Shown here: piece after piece, positions 61,696 through 64,000 of the stretch
Layout: each line of letters starts with the position of its first letter
Numbering within the stretch: position 1 is the first letter of the stretch
From: JBOGOC01 sp050747525
Lineage (GTDB): Bacteria; Acidobacteriota; Polarisedimenticolia; JACPZX01; DASXTC01
DNA: 64,000 nucleotides
Direction: 5' to 3'
Assembly: GCA_050747525.1 (NCBI GenBank)
Contig: JBOGOC010000043.1
Coordinates: 1 to 64,000 of the forward strand
Position numbers and translations under genes: made by a program
Notes under the pieces: model-generated
Databases searched by the model: none
Told to the model about the DNA's origin: nothing
Seen by the model: the letters and a program-made list of their open reading frames with translations, nothing else

Positions 61696-62730
61696 ATGCG
61701 CGCGACCGTGCTGTACGCCGCCGGAGACGTTCGCATCGAGAGCGTCCCCGACCCCCGTCTGATCGAGCCGACCGATGCGCTCGTCGTCGTGAGCCGCGCC
61801 TGCATCTGCGGCAGCGATCTCTGGCCCTACAAGCTGATGCAGGCGATCGAGCGCCCGCGCCGCATGGGCCACGAGGCGATCGGCCTCGTCGAGGCCGTCG
61901 GCGCCGATGTTCGCACTCTGAAGGCCGGTGACGTCGTCGTCATGCCTTTCGCCTACTCCGACGGCACATGCGTTTTCTGCAGCGAGGGACTGCACACGTC
62001 GTGCCTCCAAGGCGGGTTCTTCAGCACGGTCGAGGTCGCAGGAGCTCAGGCCGAAGCCGTGCGCGTCCCCCTGGCCGACGGAACGCTCGTCGTCCTGCCG
62101 GCCGGTGGCGACGACGCGCTGATGGCCTCGCTGCTCACCCTGTCGGACGTCATGGGGACCGGCCATCATGCGGCCCGCGCCGCAAGGGTCGGCAGGGGCA
62201 GGGCGGTGGCCGTGATCGGTGACGGCGCGGTGGGCCTGTGCGGCGTCATCGCCGCCCGGCGCCTGGGCGCCGAGCAGATAATCATCCTGGGGCGCCATCC
62301 CGACCGGATCGCGCTGGCGAGAGAGTTCGGCGCCACGGACGTCGTGAGCGGGCGCGGCGAGGAAGCGGTCGAGCAGGTGCGCCGGCTCACGAGAGGCCTC
62401 GGGGTCCACTCCGTCCTGGAGTGCGTCGGCACCGACCAGGCCATGCTCACTGCGATCGGCATCGCCCGCCCGGGTGGCGCCGTCGGCCGGGTGGGCGTTC
62501 CCCATTACGAAGCGATCCCCGCCTCGGAGCCCGCGTTCTACAACAACGTCACCGTCAGCGGCGGTCCCGCCCCCGTGCGGGCGTACATCCAGGAGCTGCT
62601 GCCGGACGTCCTCGAGGGCCGCATCGAGCCCGGCCGCGTCTTCGACAGGGTCATCGGCCTCGACGAGGTTCCCGACGGCTACCGGGCGATGAACGACCGC
62701 GAGTCGATCAAGGTCATGGTGAGGCCCTGA
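61696..62730 (+). CDS. Zinc-dependent alcohol dehydrogenase (MDR family)
   Basis: The 344-residue product has the catalytic zinc ligands of medium-chain dehydrogenases: Cys in CICGSDLWPYK and His-Glu in MGHEAIGLVEAVG. The structural zinc loop is partial (CVFCSEGLHTSC). The nucleotide-binding motif VAVIGDGAVGLCGVIAARRLGA is clear. It should oxidise an alcohol with NAD(P)+. The ATG at 61696 has GAGG 9 bases upstream. It is a single-gene unit; the porin fragment beside it is convergent. Confidence 0.92.
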   Translation: MRATVLYAAGDVRIESVPDPRLIEPTDALVVVSRACICGSDLWPYKLMQAIERPRRMGHEAIGLVEAVGADVRTLKAGDVVVMPFAYSDGTCVFCSEGLHTSCLQGGFFSTVEVAGAQAEAVRVPLADGTLVVLPAGGDDALMASLLTLSDVMGTGHHAARAARVGRGRAVAVIGDGAVGLCGVIAARRLGAEQIIILGRHPDRIALAREFGATDVVSGRGEEAVEQVRRLTRGLGVHSVLECVGTDQAMLTAIGIARPGGAVGRVGVPHYEAIPASEPAFYNNVTVSGGPAPVRAYIQELLPDVLEGRIEPGRVFDRVIGLDEVPDGYRAMNDRESIKVMVRP

Positions 62731-62734
62731 CAGG

Positions 62735-63262
62735 CTAGAGTTGGAACTGCACGCGAAACTGGAAGAATTGTGCGGCGCCCAGAAGGTCGAAGCGGTCCAG
62801 CACGCCGTAGCCGTAGACGAACTCCAGGCGGATGTTGGCCGACAGGTACCAGTTGGCCATGGGAGTGATGCGCCAGAACGTGCCGCCCTGGATGGGGCCA
62901 TCGGTGAGATCGGCGTGGGAGTACCTCAGGACCAGCTCCCAGGCGCCGGATCCGCCGTCGAAGACGGACCGCGCAGGAGAGACGCGCTCGAAGTAACTGC
63001 CGTGCGCGTTGTAGGGACGTGTCTCCCCGGTCAGGATGTAGGCAACAAAGGCCTCGCCCCCATTGAAGAACGGGTCCCCGGATTCCGGCGCCGAGACCTG
63101 GTTGAAGAAGTACTCCATGCCGAACATAAGCGGTCCGGGGCGGTAATAAGCCTCCACACCGTACATCTCCGAGCGATCGGCGGCGAACATGCCGGTGTCG
63201 ATGGCGAACTCCTGCGCCTCGAAGGACTCGGGCTTGGAGCGGTACTGGAGGAGTCGATGCAT
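62735..63262 (-). pseudogene. OprO/OprP-type porin, C-terminal fragment
   Basis: These 175 residues match the last part of a phosphate-selective porin: LQYRSKPESFEAQEF, then strands with EMYGVEAYYRPGPLMFGMEYFF and a final barrel strand ending FQFRVQFQL with the terminal aromatic/leucine signature. The signal peptide and the first two-thirds of the barrel are missing. The ATG at 63262 has no ribosome site, and upstream of it the DNA becomes the coding strand of another broken gene. The fragment cannot insert as a barrel on its own. Confidence 0.75.
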
Positions 63263-63714
63263 GCCTGCTTGGGGGCGGTATGTACCCCGGCTACGAGCGG
63301 TATTGGACCGCGATACAGAATGAGCCGGACAAGCCCGTCTGGATCACGGGCAACGCTCCGACGCCGGGTGAGCTCGAATACGCCCGCTTCGTCGCGCAGA
63401 CCCCGCATCATGTGCTATCGAGTACCCTGACCTCGGCTCTCTGGCCAAGGACGAGTTTCGTCCGGCGACTCGAACAGGTTGCTGCCCTCAAGCAGCAACC
63501 CGGCAGGGACATCTATCTCGTTGGAGGTGCTCGGACGGCGGCGAGCCTTATCGATGCCGGGCTGGTGGATGAGCTCCGTCTTATTGTCTATCCGCTGATC
63601 GCCGGTGAAGGCAAGGTGCTCTTTGCGACGACGGAACGTCGTCGTGGCCTTGAGCTACGGAAGGTTCAGCAGCTTCAAGGTGGGCGTGTAAGCCTGACCT
63701 ACGGAATCGGCTGA
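63256..63714 (+). pseudogene. Dihydrofolate reductase-family (RibD C-terminal-like) protein, N-terminally truncated
   Basis: The frame encodes DACLLGGGMYPGYERYW, EYARFVAQTPHHVLSSTL, GRDIYLVGGARTAASL, LVDELRLIVYPLIAGEGKVLF and ends FGIG-like at 63714. These are the middle and end of a DHFR/RibD_C-type reductase. About 70 N-terminal residues with the first nucleotide-binding part are missing. The first in-frame ATG is at 63280, but homology already begins at about 63256. The gene is cut exactly where the opposite-strand porin fragment is cut. Confidence 0.75.
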
Positions 63715-63760
63715 AGGCGCAAGACGGGCAGGCAACTACACTGCGGCGGGGGCGGCGTCC
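63702..63760 (+). repeat. Leader of the second DUF2914 copy, repeated from 55087
   Basis: The sequence CGGAATCGGCTGAAGG at 63702-63717 is identical to 55087-55102, and a shorter match (GCAACTACA) follows before each DUF2914 start. The duplicated block therefore begins inside the ends of two unrelated genes that both finish with FGIG or YGIG. Confidence 0.7.
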
Positions 63761-64000
63761 ATGGACGTAACGGAATCGAAACTGAACGGGCGTTACCAGC
63801 GGCTGCAGGACTTCCGCCACCGGCACGCCATGGCGGAGATAGCGATCTTCTTCGCCGCTGGGTTCCTCTTCGACATCCTGACCCTCTCCCGCATCGACGA
63901 CGTCGTGACGCTCGTCCAGCAAGGTGTCTACCTGGTCCTGCTGGGGGCGCTCATGATCATGGACGAGCGCTACCGGGCGGGCCTCGGGGCGCCGCCGCGA
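63761..64000 (+). CDS. Second DUF2914 domain membrane protein (3' end outside window)
   Basis: The first 80 codons are visible. They encode SKLNGRYQRLQDF and IDDVVTLVQQGVYLVLLG, with 69 of 80 residues identical to the protein at 55171-56322. The ATG at 63761 corresponds to that gene's start. Paralogy within 9 kb indicates a segmental duplication. The C-terminal DUF2914 domain is not in the window. Confidence 0.9.
   Translation, partial: MDVTESKLNGRYQRLQDFRHRHAMAEIAIFFAAGFLFDILTLSRIDDVVTLVQQGVYLVLLGALMIMDERYRAGLGAPPR

Overview
This 64 kb window is GC-rich, gene-dense chromosomal DNA with no ribosomal RNA, tRNA, CRISPR array, transposase or phage gene that I can see. The gene content is characteristic of soil or sediment Acidobacteriota: eukaryote-like Ser/Thr kinases fused to TolB/WD40 propellers, ECF sigma factors overlapping those kinases, DUF4097 proteins, Kelch/MopE-type secreted proteins, Calx-beta and DUF11 repeat proteins, and a TonB receptor with a carboxypeptidase-regulatory N-terminus. 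The phylum assignment is inference; no marker gene is present to prove it. Frameshifts, truncated genes and a head-to-head junction of two broken genes at about 63.26 kb suggest either an actively rearranging genome or local errors in a metagenomic assembly.

Layout. 0-8.4 kb: tail of a HEAT-repeat protein, a DUF4097 protein, a dicarboxylate/amino-acid symporter, a secreted PQQ-propeller/esterase fusion whose esterase looks catalytically dead, and two envelope proteins. 8.5-10.8 kb: a compact minus-strand operon (ArsR regulator, SRPBCC, DoxX, DUF1801, membrane protein) behind a clear sigma70-like promoter. 11-19 kb: epoxide hydrolase, Asp-box protein, DUF11 protein, rhodanese and a Calx-beta protein. 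19-22.6 kb: ECF sigma plus Ser/Thr kinase. 22.7-31.3 kb: a plus-strand run with an APC permease broken by a frameshift, an AhpD/CMD protein with an in-frame UGA at the second Cys of its CxxC motif and a SECIS-like hairpin right after it (probable selenoprotein), a TonB receptor, a second CMD protein, and an UnbV-UnbU pair. 31.3-37.1 kb: FN3 protein, ThuA-like protein, CPBP protease, CreD-like protein, PD40 protein. 37.2-47.1 kb: two large paralogous Kelch/MopE proteins, an odd alpha/beta hydrolase and an amidohydrolase. 47.1-52.5 kb: a Ser/Thr kinase-STAND-WD40 protein with its ECF sigma. 52.5-64 kb: 5'-3' exonuclease, degenerate serine hydrolase, DUF2914 protein, Ig-like and propeller proteins, a third kinase, an alcohol dehydrogenase, two truncated genes and a second, cut-off DUF2914 copy.

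The strongest discoveries are: (1) the probable selenocysteine AhpD-like protein at 24141-24701; (2) an exact-spacing bipartite motif, CCGTCAC-N14-CCGTC(C/A)TTCA, found three times, each upstream of a secreted/Kelch-type transcription unit, which looks like an alternative-sigma promoter; (3) a roughly 98 bp block carrying a promoter region and six start codons, duplicated in front of both the ECF sigma gene at 52.38 kb and the ThuA-like gene at 33.53 kb; and (4) several secreted hydrolases that kept their fold but lost catalytic residues.
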